Assembly: GCA_002335845.1 (NCBI GenBank)
Contig: DDCV01000025.1
Coordinates: forward strand, 1-12,121
Source: Rickettsiales bacterium UBA1997
GTDB lineage: Bacteria; Pseudomonadota; Alphaproteobacteria; Rickettsiales; UBA1997
DNA: 12,121 nt
Direction of reading: 5' to 3'
Shown one piece after another: positions 1 to 7,668 of the stretch. The number at the start of each line of letters is the position of its first letter. Position 1 is the stretch's first letter. The notes beneath the pieces are model-generated. The model saw only the letters and a program-made list of their open reading frames with translations, searched no databases and had not been told where the DNA came from. Position numbers and translations under genes: made by a program.

Positions 1-151
1 AATGTTTGTTTGGACATGATAAAAGTGAATGATTAATTTATAAAGAAGCTGTAGTGAGTCTATCACATTTGAGTCTATTAGACTTAATAAATATTAGGGT
101 TTTAATAAAATGCAATAGAAAAATCTTTGACACTAAATCATATTTTACAGC

Positions 152-167
152 GCAAAAGATCTTTTGC
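152..167. repeat. perfect 16-bp palindrome containing GATC
   Basis: GCAAAAGATCTTTTGC is identical to its reverse complement. It can form a 6-bp stem with a GATC loop or be a site for a dimeric protein. It sits in the left-edge region 1-206, which holds no recognisable gene; a 9-bp direct repeat TGAGTCTAT (55-63 and 70-78) lies nearby. The gene that might use these sites would be outside the window, so no function can be given. Confidence 0.4.
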
Positions 168-206
168 TTAATACAAGATGACAAATAAATTGTTAGAATT
201 CTATTC

Positions 207-265
207 AGCGCTATTTTAACTTACAAAATAACCAAATTCACAATTTTTTAAGTTAAAATAGCGCT
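207..265. terminator. large inverted repeat after the mfd operon, possible terminator
   Basis: Two perfect 17-bp arms, 207-223 (AGCGCTATTTTAACTTA) and 249-265, are separated by 25 bases. On the minus strand the hairpin begins 12 bases after the stop codon of the last operon gene, which is where a terminator or 3'-end stabilising structure would sit. The loop is long, the stem is AT-rich apart from the AGCGCT end, and no T-tract follows. It is therefore not a classical intrinsic terminator, and could instead be a processing or stability structure or a palindromic repeat. The perfect arms are seen directly; the function is inferred. Confidence 0.45.
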
Positions 266-277
266 AGTTATGTAGTA

Positions 278-874
278 TTAAATAGACCTTCCTCCATTAT
301 CATTGCTTCTTTTTTGATGGACTTTATTACTATGCTTTCTAGCTTCACCGCCAGCTATCTCCATCTCCTCGGATATTTTTTCTTTTTTATCCATTTTATT
401 TTTCTTTATACGCCATATCATGGATCTTTTGGCTGTAGTATTGATAGATTTGCGAGCGCCTTCGATTGACATTTCATCAACTTCCTCAGATCTATTATCC
501 CATAAATCCTCGCCACTTATCTCTGTTTTACTCTCCTCCTCAAGGCCGCCAACTTCAAGATCTAAATTTCTTTGCTGAAAACTTTCCGGCCTAATGCCTG
601 AGGCATTTTTTAATTTCTCAACCACAATATCTGCCTGCTCTTTAGCTTCTGGATTTTTGTTTATGGGATTATCTTTTTTAATGTAATTCTGATCCGCATC
701 CGCATCTTCTTCGTGAATTTCAAATACCTCTTGTGAGCTGTTAAAACTGTAATCCTTAGTTTTTTTTAACTGAACTGCATCTACTTGTTTACTATTGGCA
801 GATAAACTCTTAATAACTCGATAGGCTCTTACAAAAAAAAATAGTATTTTAGTAATGATATCAGTTACTGACAT
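278..874 (-). CDS. unrecognised 198-residue charged protein at the operon end
   Basis: No family recognised. The ATG lies inside the 3' end of mfd: the two genes overlap by 10 bases in different frames, so translational coupling to mfd is likely. No Shine-Dalgarno sequence is visible upstream. Residues about 5-17 are hydrophobic (ITKILFFFVRAYRVI region), which could act as a short membrane anchor or amphipathic helix. The remaining protein is very hydrophilic: acidic in the middle (EIHEEDADAD near residue 52, then GLEEESKTEISGEDLWD) and basic towards the C-terminus (IWRIKKNKMDKKEKI, then KVHQKRSND). This looks like a disordered tail. A secreted or lineage-specific accessory protein is possible, but nothing in the sequence proves it. 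The tight overlap and the length of the frame in AT-rich DNA support a real gene. Confidence 0.6.
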   Translation of the reverse strand: MSVTDIITKILFFFVRAYRVIKSLSANSKQVDAVQLKKTKDYSFNSSQEVFEIHEEDADADQNYIKKDNPINKNPEAKEQADIVVEKLKNASGIRPESFQQRNLDLEVGGLEEESKTEISGEDLWDNRSEEVDEMSIEGARKSINTTAKRSMIWRIKKNKMDKKEKISEEMEIAGGEARKHSNKVHQKRSNDNGGRSI

Positions 875-3800
875 AGATTTTTTAATTTATTAGCAATAGC
901 AAAAGATTGTTGAATTTTTATGCCATCATTTTGTGGATAGCAAATGAAAAGCAATTTTTGCTCGGGATTGATTTTTATTTTGCTATTACTAGAAAAAACC
1001 ATCTGTAGTAATTTATCAGGCTCTTTGAATTTATTATTTCTAAAAGTAACTAATAATCCATCTTTTTTACTTTCCAGCTTCTCAATTCCAATCTGTCGGC
1101 AGATATTCTTTAATTTAGCCACCTCAATTAGATTTGTTATTTCTTGCGGCAATTTTCCAAAGCGATTATTCATTTCATTACTTATATTTTCATGATCTTC
1201 ATCACTTTTAATAAGGGCTATTTTTTTATAAAAACTCATTCTAAGAGCTAAATCACTTATATAATCCTCAGGAATTAGCAATGAGATTCCTAGCTTTATT
1301 TGCGTTGAAAAATCATATTCTTCAATTTTTAATTGCTGATCTTGCTCAATTTCACTTGAGTTTTTAAGGCGATCAATTGCCTCAAGTAACATTTGCTGAT
1401 AAAGTTCTACGCCAGTTTCTCTAATATGGCCAGATTGCTCATCGCCAATTAAGTTGCCGCTACCTCTAATATCCATATCGTGACTAGCGATATTAAAACC
1501 AACCCCAAGAGAGTCGAGATTTTGCATGACTTCAAGCTTTTTCTTGGCCGCTGCTTTTAATTTTTTGTTTTTATCAAGCATAAAATAACAATAACCACGA
1601 AGCTTGCCACGCCCAACCCTTCCGCGTAGCTGGTAGAGCTGGGATAGGCCAAACATTTCGGCCTTATAAATTATCATAGTATTAGCTGATGATATGTCGA
1701 TCCCAGATTCAATAATGGTAGTTGATAGCAATAGGTCTGTTTTGCCGTCAGAAAAATCATTCATAATGTCGTCAAGCTCGGTTGGTGTCATTTGACCATG
1801 GGCATGGGTTATTTTAAGCTCGGGTAATAGCTTCTTAAGTTTAGGCTCAATTTCTTGCAAATCTCTAACTCTGGGTACAACAAAAAATATTTTCCCTCCG
1901 CGATTAAATTCACGCATTATAGCCTCTTTAGCAATTGAGCCATTATAAGGCATAACAAAATTTCTTACCGATAGGCGATCAAGTGGTGGCGTGGCAATGA
2001 GACTCAAATCTTTCACGCCAGTTAAAGACATTTGTAGCGTTCTTGGAATTGGGGTGGCTGAAAGATTAAGAAGATGCACTTCATTACGCAGCTTTTTAAG
2101 CTTTTCTTTTTGAGCCACCCCAAAATGCTGTTCTTCATCAATTATAACCAGACTTAGATTTTTAAATTTAATGCTATTTTGTAAAAGTGCGTGAGTGCCA
2201 ATAACAATATCAGCTTTACCATCCTCAATTTCTTGACGAATTTTTTTAGCATCGCTGCCTTTAATTAAGCGCGAAAGTTGCACGATTTTTAAATTTGTGC
2301 CAGCAAATCTTTCTTTAAAATTCTTATAATGTTGACGACAAAGCAAGGTTGTTGGTGTAACAATTGCCACCTGACAAAATGATTTTTTATCTCCCAAATT
2401 ACTAATTTTGTCATTAAAGCGCGACTGCTCTTTTCCACTTTTGGAGCATGAATTATCATTAGGCAGCTCTTCATGAGAAATGTTTTTGCTAACCACAATA
2501 GCAGCGGCGCGCATGGCAACCTCAGTTTTACCAAAACCAACATCGCCGCAAATCAAGCGATCCATTGGCGAACCTGTGGATAAATCTTCTTCAACCTCAT
2601 TAATAGCCTGAAGCTGATCATCGGTTTCTACAAAAGCAAAATTACGACAAAATTCATCATAAAAATGCTGCTCTACTTGAAAAATTGGGGCTTTTTTGAG
2701 TTTTCTTGCGGCGGCAATTTTCAAAAGTTCTTCGGCAGCAATTTTAATTCTTTTCTTAACTTTGTCTTTACGATTTTTCCAAGCGCTTGCTCCTAGCCTA
2801 TCAAGATTGATTAACGGATTATCGGCGCCATAGCGACTGATTATACTAATATCATCAACCGGCACAAAAAGTGTATCATCGCCACCATAAATGATTTTTA
2901 TCATATCATTTTTGATGTTACCCATTTCGATAGTATGGATGCCGTCAAATTTGCCAATCCCATGATCGCGATGTACCACTAATTCACCTTGATTAATAGC
3001 CAAACCTTCTTCGATTAATCTTTGGCCAATATTTTTATTTGATTTTTGTTGGCGCACTTTCTTTTCGCCAAAAAGCGCTTGCTCGCCAATTAGCAAAAAG
3101 TCTTTTGTGTAAAAACCAAAGCCACATGGCAAAATTGTGGCGTCTAGCTTGTTGTTTTTAATTGCTTTGAGTTGTGATAAATTTTCAATTTGATTGCTAT
3201 AAATAGCATAATCTGGCAAAATTTTGCTGATTCTATCACAAAAACCTTGGCTTAAAAAAGCTAGTAAAACAAAAATATTAGCGTCTTTTTGCTCATCAAT
3301 TCGGGCTAATGTAAAATCTTTAAAAAGCTCAATAGGATCTTTTTTATTAGCGCGCCCAGCTAAAGCAAAATCAGGAATTGGCTTTATTTCTAAATCGATA
3401 TTTCTTATCGAATCGCTGCTTTGAAAATTATTGAACTCGATATTGATGTGATTTTTTATTTCCCGATCTAATTCGTCAAATTTTTTATAAAGCAAGTTAG
3501 GATCAATAGGATCTGAGTTTAATTCTTTATTGTGTTTATTGTCAAAAATACGGGATTGGTAATAATTTTGAATCAAATCATCACGCTCAGCAGCTAAATT
3601 TTTGATAGAATTATTATAAAAAATGACTGGATTTTTCAAGTAATCAAGCAGGCTTACTAATTTGTTATCATAAAAATATGGTAAAAAATGCTCCATACCA
3701 AGATAGCTACGATTATGTGATATGGCACTATAAAGCTGATCATCCTTCCAATTGCTGCAAGTTTGGCGATAATATTTACGAAATGATTCTATGGTTTTTT

Positions 3801-4476
3801 CATTCAAGATAATTTCGCTAGCTGGCAATATCTCGATATTCTTTACTTCCTCTTGTGAAATTTGAGTTAGTGGATCGAAAATTTTGATTGATTCCACCTC
3901 TTCACCAAAGAAATCAAGACGATAGCCAATTAGATCAGCAGCTTGCTGCATAACAATATCAATAATTCCACCACGAACGGCAAAATCGCCAATATCATTG
4001 GCCACGGCCTGCCTTTCATAACCTTTGGCTATTAAGAAATTGGCGATTTGTTCAATGGAAATTTTGCTACCAACTCCTAAATATAAGCCAAGATCTTTGA
4101 TTTGATCTGGATTAACAGTTTTTTGGATAAAAGCGTTGATTGAGGTAATGATAAGGAATTTTTTATCTTGGCTGCGAGTAGCAAGCTTGTAGAGATTTTT
4201 GATACGCTGACTTGAAATTACTGGCTTTGGCGAAGTGGAATCGTAAGGCAAGCAATCCCAAGCTGGGATTATGATAATTTCTAAATCATTATGACCAAAA
4301 AACCTAATTTGTTGCTCAATTTTGGTGATATCGATATCGTTTTTAGCAATATATAAAATATCATTATGACTAAAATTAGGGATAATTTTGCTTAATAAAA
4401 ACCCTTGAGCATCATCAGGGGTTTGATTGAGGCTGCAAGATTCCTTGATATTTTTTATTTTGGTTAAATAATGCAA
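865..4476 (-). CDS. mfd: transcription-repair coupling factor Mfd
   Basis: Mfd is an ATP-driven DNA translocase that displaces stalled RNA polymerase and recruits UvrA, starting transcription-coupled nucleotide excision repair in the cytoplasm. The 1203 residues cover the full family architecture. The N-terminal UvrB-like module includes PAWDCLPYDS (71-80) and DFAVRGGIIDI (164-174). The RNA-polymerase-interacting domain starts at VHRDHGIGKFDGI (501-513). The RecG-like helicase has Walker A GDVGFGKTE (644-652), DEEQ (780-783), LSATPIPRT (805-813) and QLRGRVGRG (949-957). The C-terminal D7 domain begins near 1055. An insertion of about 34 residues follows Walker A. The start is TTG at 4474-4476: an in-frame TAA lies seven codons upstream with no ATG or GTG between, and the next internal Met is too far into the conserved region. 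No Shine-Dalgarno is visible, and the previous gene stops 15 bases upstream, so coupling is likely. Confidence 0.97.
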   Translation of the reverse strand: MHYLTKIKNIKESCSLNQTPDDAQGFLLSKIIPNFSHNDILYIAKNDIDITKIEQQIRFFGHNDLEIIIIPAWDCLPYDSTSPKPVISSQRIKNLYKLATRSQDKKFLIITSINAFIQKTVNPDQIKDLGLYLGVGSKISIEQIANFLIAKGYERQAVANDIGDFAVRGGIIDIVMQQAADLIGYRLDFFGEEVESIKIFDPLTQISQEEVKNIEILPASEIILNEKTIESFRKYYRQTCSNWKDDQLYSAISHNRSYLGMEHFLPYFYDNKLVSLLDYLKNPVIFYNNSIKNLAAERDDLIQNYYQSRIFDNKHNKELNSDPIDPNLLYKKFDELDREIKNHINIEFNNFQSSDSIRNIDLEIKPIPDFALAGRANKKDPIELFKDFTLARIDEQKDANIFVLLAFLSQGFCDRISKILPDYAIYSNQIENLSQLKAIKNNKLDATILPCGFGFYTKDFLLIGEQALFGEKKVRQQKSNKNIGQRLIEEGLAINQGELVVHRDHGIGKFDGIHTIEMGNIKNDMIKIIYGGDDTLFVPVDDISIISRYGADNPLINLDRLGASAWKNRKDKVKKRIKIAAEELLKIAAARKLKKAPIFQVEQHFYDEFCRNFAFVETDDQLQAINEVEEDLSTGSPMDRLICGDVGFGKTEVAMRAAAIVVSKNISHEELPNDNSCSKSGKEQSRFNDKISNLGDKKSFCQVAIVTPTTLLCRQHYKNFKERFAGTNLKIVQLSRLIKGSDAKKIRQEIEDGKADIVIGTHALLQNSIKFKNLSLVIIDEEQHFGVAQKEKLKKLRNEVHLLNLSATPIPRTLQMSLTGVKDLSLIATPPLDRLSVRNFVMPYNGSIAKEAIMREFNRGGKIFFVVPRVRDLQEIEPKLKKLLPELKITHAHGQMTPTELDDIMNDFSDGKTDLLLSTTIIESGIDISSANTMIIYKAEMFGLSQLYQLRGRVGRGKLRGYCYFMLDKNKKLKAAAKKKLEVMQNLDSLGVGFNIASHDMDIRGSGNLIGDEQSGHIRETGVELYQQMLLEAIDRLKNSSEIEQDQQLKIEEYDFSTQIKLGISLLIPEDYISDLALRMSFYKKIALIKSDEDHENISNEMNNRFGKLPQEITNLIEVAKLKNICRQIGIEKLESKKDGLLVTFRNNKFKEPDKLLQMVFSSNSKIKINPEQKLLFICYPQNDGIKIQQSFAIANKLKNLCQ
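2371..2487 (-). other. in-frame insertion inside Mfd between helicase motifs I and Ia
   Basis: Mfd residues about 664-702 interrupt the stretch that normally runs directly from Walker A and its helix (KTEVAMRAA) to the VPTTLL-type motif Ia, here VTPTTLLCRQH. The extra piece is polar and charged (NDNSCSKSGKEQSRFNDKIS) and looks like a surface loop. The helicase motifs on both sides are intact, so the protein is probably functional. The DNA carries a perfect 9-bp inverted repeat, TGACAAAAT at 2372-2380 and its complement at 2405-2413, which recalls the in-frame palindromic elements known from Rickettsia genes. The similarity is structural only; I do not recognise the sequence as one of those families. 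Confidence 0.55.
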
Positions 4477-4491
4477 TTTAATTGATTTTGA

Positions 4492-5163
4492 TTAACGAGG
4501 AGACATTACAGCTTCATATCGACCTAAACCCGCCTGCGATGATGTTGGTGATGGCGATCTACTTGGACTAGATAAATCAAATGTTGAATCTGATTCCGAT
4601 GATATCGATGTTATTTTTTCGTGACCAAAAAGATTTGGAAGACTTCGTGCGTGGAGGCGTTCTTTATCTTTATGAAGCAAAGCTTTGTTAGCAATCCATG
4701 AATCTCTTATTAATGATAAATCTTCATCGACTAATACCTTAGGAGACTCTTTATTTTTAGTAAGTGACTCTTCATTAAGATCCAAAATATAATTATTATT
4801 ACCGTTGTTAAACTTAATTTTAACAATTTCTTGATTGCGAAATTCATTTAAAAGAGTTTGGAAAGATCGCGGTGCAAGCTCTGTATTTTCAAATATTTTC
4901 TTTAACTCTGAATCAAAATAAGTAATTTCTATGCCTCCAAAAATTTTCTCTAATATTTTACGCTTTTGACCAATATTAATATCACCACTATCTTCAAATT
5001 TCTCACCCTTTACAATCATAACTTTTGGCTTGGTATACAGTGATATAGGAGCACGCACGATGTCAGAACTATTTAATAATGATGATGACGTAGCTGCTTC
5101 TGCAATGGTTGGTACTCTTTCTGGAAAAGAGGAGGAGCGTTGTAACTGATCTGTATCTTTCAT
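4492..5163 (-). CDS. unrecognised 223-residue protein between dnaE and mfd
   Basis: No family recognised. It starts at an ATG with one of the few good ribosome binding sites in the window: AAAGGA at 5170-5175 (minus-strand reading), which overlaps the dnaE stop codon, with 6 bases between AGGA and the ATG. It ends 15 bases before the mfd start. Residues 1-40 are rich in Ser and Thr. The central part, about 45-135, is the only region that looks folded (KVMIVKGEKFED, then a helical stretch and EIVKIKFNNGNNNYILDL). The C-terminal 40 residues are low-complexity Ser/Pro (SSPSRSPSPTSSQ). No signal peptide, membrane segment or catalytic motif is visible. It is not the missing DnaE C-terminus: no helix-hairpin-helix, clamp motif or OB-fold pattern appears. 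Disordered Ser/Pro-rich ends are common in secreted effectors of intracellular bacteria, but that role is speculation. Confidence 0.65.
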   Translation of the reverse strand: MKDTDQLQRSSSFPERVPTIAEAATSSSLLNSSDIVRAPISLYTKPKVMIVKGEKFEDSGDINIGQKRKILEKIFGGIEITYFDSELKKIFENTELAPRSFQTLLNEFRNQEIVKIKFNNGNNNYILDLNEESLTKNKESPKVLVDEDLSLIRDSWIANKALLHKDKERLHARSLPNLFGHEKITSISSESDSTFDLSSPSRSPSPTSSQAGLGRYEAVMSPR

Positions 5164-5169
5164 AGGCTA

Positions 5170-5175
5170 TCCTTT
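5170..5175 (-). promoter_or_regulatory. Shine-Dalgarno of the 223-residue gene, overlapping the dnaE stop
   Basis: The minus strand reads AAAGGA six bases before the ATG at 5163, and its first two bases are the end of the dnaE TAA (5174-5176). Most other starts in this window have no recognisable ribosome binding site, so this one supports independent, efficient translation of the 223-residue gene and marks the end of dnaE as a settled gene boundary rather than a recent accident. Confidence 0.6.
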
Positions 5176-7663
5176 AATTTAACTGCTCAATACTGAAATA
5201 AGCCTGACTTTTATTTATATCAGGCGGTAGTACCAATATATCATGATTTTTAGCTACCTGCAAGAAAATGTTGATTTTGTCGGCGTTGTCAATTTCAAGG
5301 TTAATTGATGCGGTTAAAAACTCTGGTAAAAAATGCGCTTTTAGGTAGGCAGTTTGATATGATATAAGGGCGTAGGCGGCGGCGTGGGACTTGTTGAAGC
5401 CATATCCAGCAAATTTGTCAACTAGATCAAAAATCTCGCCAGCCTTTTTTTTATCGACATTGTTTTTTATAGCGCCTTCAACGAAAATTTTGCGCTGCTT
5501 ATCCATCTCTTCCTTGATTTTTTTACCCATAGCTCGACGCAATAAATCCGCAGCTCCAAGGCTATATCCAGCCAATATTTTAGCAATTTCCATAACCTGT
5601 TCTTGATAAACAATTACGCCGTAAGTTTCTTTTAAAACTGGCTCAAGCAAAGGGTGGGGATAAATGACTTTTTCTTGACCATGTTTGCGACGAATATAAG
5701 TGGGGATATTATCCATGGGGCCCGGCCTGTAGAGCGATATCAGAGCTATAATGTCTTCTATTTTATCGGCTCTCATTTGCCTTAAAACCGACCTCATACC
5801 CGATGATTCAATTTGAAACACACCAATGGAGTCACCAAGGGCTAGCATTTCGAAGGTTTTTGCGTCTTCAAGCTTTATTTCCTCTATATTTATATCAATC
5901 CCTCTATTTTGCTTAATCAAATCTATGGTGCGTGATATTGTGGTGAGAGTTTTTAATCCCAAGAAATCGAACTTTACCAAGCCGGCCGCTTCAGCATACT
6001 TCATAGAATAGCCAACCGCTGGCATTTCTCCAACCTTATCGCTATAAAGACCACAAATTTCATAAAGTGGTTTATCGCCAATAACTACTCCTGCGGCATG
6101 AGTTGAGGCGTGACGGTTTAATCCCTCTAGCTTTAGGCCGATATCTACTAATTTATTAATCTGCGGATCTTCTTGGATGGCATTGCGAAAATCATCATCC
6201 ATCTCAATAGCTTTGGCCAAGGTTACTGCTTCAATGGCGTTAAAAGGTATTAGCTTGCAAATACGATCAACTTGATTATATGGCATTTGTAAAACACGAC
6301 CAACATCTTTTAAGACAGCGCGTGCTTGCAATTTTCCAAAAGTGATAATTTGCGCGACATAATCTTTGCCATATTTATCTTGCACATAATCAATTACTTC
6401 ATCACGCCTTGCTTGACAAAAATCAATATCAAAATCTGGCATTGAAACCCTTTCCGGATTTAAAAATCGTTCAAAGAGAAGTCCAAAGCGAATTGGATCA
6501 AGATCGGTGATTTTTAAAGACCAAGCTACAACTGAACCAGCTCCAGAACCTCGACCAGGGCCAACTGGAATATTATTACTTTTTGCCCATTTAATAAAAT
6601 CAGAAACTATTAGAAAATAGCCTGGGAAATCCATTTTGGTTATTACGCTTATTTCATAATCCAATCTATCGAAATATTCTTTTTTTATTTTTTTTATTTG
6701 ATCATCACTTAAATCTTCGATCTTAGCCTTGAGCTTTAACCTCTCTGTTAAACCCTCTTTAGCTTGTCTTTCTAACTCTTTTCCTTCGTCAAAATCTTTG
6801 TTATTGTTGAATCTAGGTAGGGAAGGTGGGCGTTGAAAAGCCATGATGTGGCATTGCTTAGCAATATTAACTGTATTTTCAATAGCTTGGGGCAGATCAC
6901 AAAAAAGACTTTCCATTGCTTCAATACTTTTAAAATATTGCTCTTTAGATCTTTTTTTGCGATTATTGTCATGCAGAACTTCGCCCTCACCGATACAATT
7001 TAGAATATCTTGCGCTTCATGCATATCTTGATTTAAAAAATAGACATCATTGCATGCAACTAAGGGTATATCATTATCCTTAGCTATTTTTATAAGACGA
7101 TCTTCGACTTTAATTTCTGTCGCTATATTATGACGATTGATTTCAATATAAAAATTATCCTTGAATATTTGACGAAATTTTTGCACTAGATCATTGGCGT
7201 TTTTTTCTTGGTCATTGATCAGACTATTGACTAGAAAACCGTCAATACCACCTGAAAATGCGATAATTCCAGAAGATTTTTCCTGAAGTAAATCAAGGCT
7301 AGTATGGGGCGAAATGCTGGACTCTTGATTTAGATAGGCGTGACTTGCTAAATATAATAAATTTTTATATCCCTCATCATTTTTGGCAATTAAGGGTATT
7401 TTATAAAAAGAGTTTTCGATGTCTAAGTGGGAGCTATTTTCTTTGCGCTTTTCAATTTGCACCAAAAGCTCACAACCTAATATTGGCTGAATTCCATTTT
7501 CCACGCAAGTAGAAGAAAATTCCAAAGCGCCAAATAGGTTGTTAAGATCCATAATGCCAAGAGCTGGCATACCAAATTCTTTAGCTTTTTTAACTAACTC
7601 ACCTACTCTAATCGCGCCTTTGCAAAGGGAATAGGTTGTGTGATTTTTAAGGTTTATAAACAT
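5174..7663 (-). CDS. dnaE: DNA polymerase III alpha subunit, C-terminally truncated
   Basis: DnaE is the catalytic subunit of the replicative polymerase. The 829 residues hold the PHP domain (about 1-270) and the C-family polymerase core: PGRGSGAGS (369-377); PDFDIDF (409-415) with catalytic Asp412 and Asp414; KFDFLGL (564-570) with the third Asp, 566; and FNKSHAAAYA (756-765). The PHP site is degenerate: the first His of the N-terminal H-x-H is Lys6, as is common where DnaQ does the proofreading. The protein ends just after the conserved LPPDIN (812-817). In E. coli DnaE (1160 residues) about 330 more residues follow, with helix-hairpin-helix motifs, the internal beta-clamp motif, the OB fold and the tau-binding domain. 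None of these is present here, and no intein is visible. The ATG is 5 bases after the preceding stop. The family call is secure; whether the product works as a replicase is open. Confidence 0.95.
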   Translation of the reverse strand: MFINLKNHTTYSLCKGAIRVGELVKKAKEFGMPALGIMDLNNLFGALEFSSTCVENGIQPILGCELLVQIEKRKENSSHLDIENSFYKIPLIAKNDEGYKNLLYLASHAYLNQESSISPHTSLDLLQEKSSGIIAFSGGIDGFLVNSLINDQEKNANDLVQKFRQIFKDNFYIEINRHNIATEIKVEDRLIKIAKDNDIPLVACNDVYFLNQDMHEAQDILNCIGEGEVLHDNNRKKRSKEQYFKSIEAMESLFCDLPQAIENTVNIAKQCHIMAFQRPPSLPRFNNNKDFDEGKELERQAKEGLTERLKLKAKIEDLSDDQIKKIKKEYFDRLDYEISVITKMDFPGYFLIVSDFIKWAKSNNIPVGPGRGSGAGSVVAWSLKITDLDPIRFGLLFERFLNPERVSMPDFDIDFCQARRDEVIDYVQDKYGKDYVAQIITFGKLQARAVLKDVGRVLQMPYNQVDRICKLIPFNAIEAVTLAKAIEMDDDFRNAIQEDPQINKLVDIGLKLEGLNRHASTHAAGVVIGDKPLYEICGLYSDKVGEMPAVGYSMKYAEAAGLVKFDFLGLKTLTTISRTIDLIKQNRGIDINIEEIKLEDAKTFEMLALGDSIGVFQIESSGMRSVLRQMRADKIEDIIALISLYRPGPMDNIPTYIRRKHGQEKVIYPHPLLEPVLKETYGVIVYQEQVMEIAKILAGYSLGAADLLRRAMGKKIKEEMDKQRKIFVEGAIKNNVDKKKAGEIFDLVDKFAGYGFNKSHAAAYALISYQTAYLKAHFLPEFLTASINLEIDNADKINIFLQVAKNHDILVLPPDINKSQAYFSIEQLN

Positions 7664-7668
7664 TAATT

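Noticed and set aside
36..222. Minus-strand open frame of about 60 codons after the operon
   Set aside because: It has no usual start with a ribosome binding site, overlaps the inverted repeat, and its residues look like random AT-rich translation.
4492..5173. The missing DnaE C-terminus hidden in another frame after the stop
   Set aside because: About 1 kb would be needed and only about 680 bases lie before mfd. Those bases are filled by an open frame with its own ribosome binding site and no DnaE-like motifs.
5174..5300. Split-intein dnaE as in cyanobacteria
   Set aside because: The end reads straight through LPPDIN to the stop, with no Cys-initiated intein start and no intein motifs.
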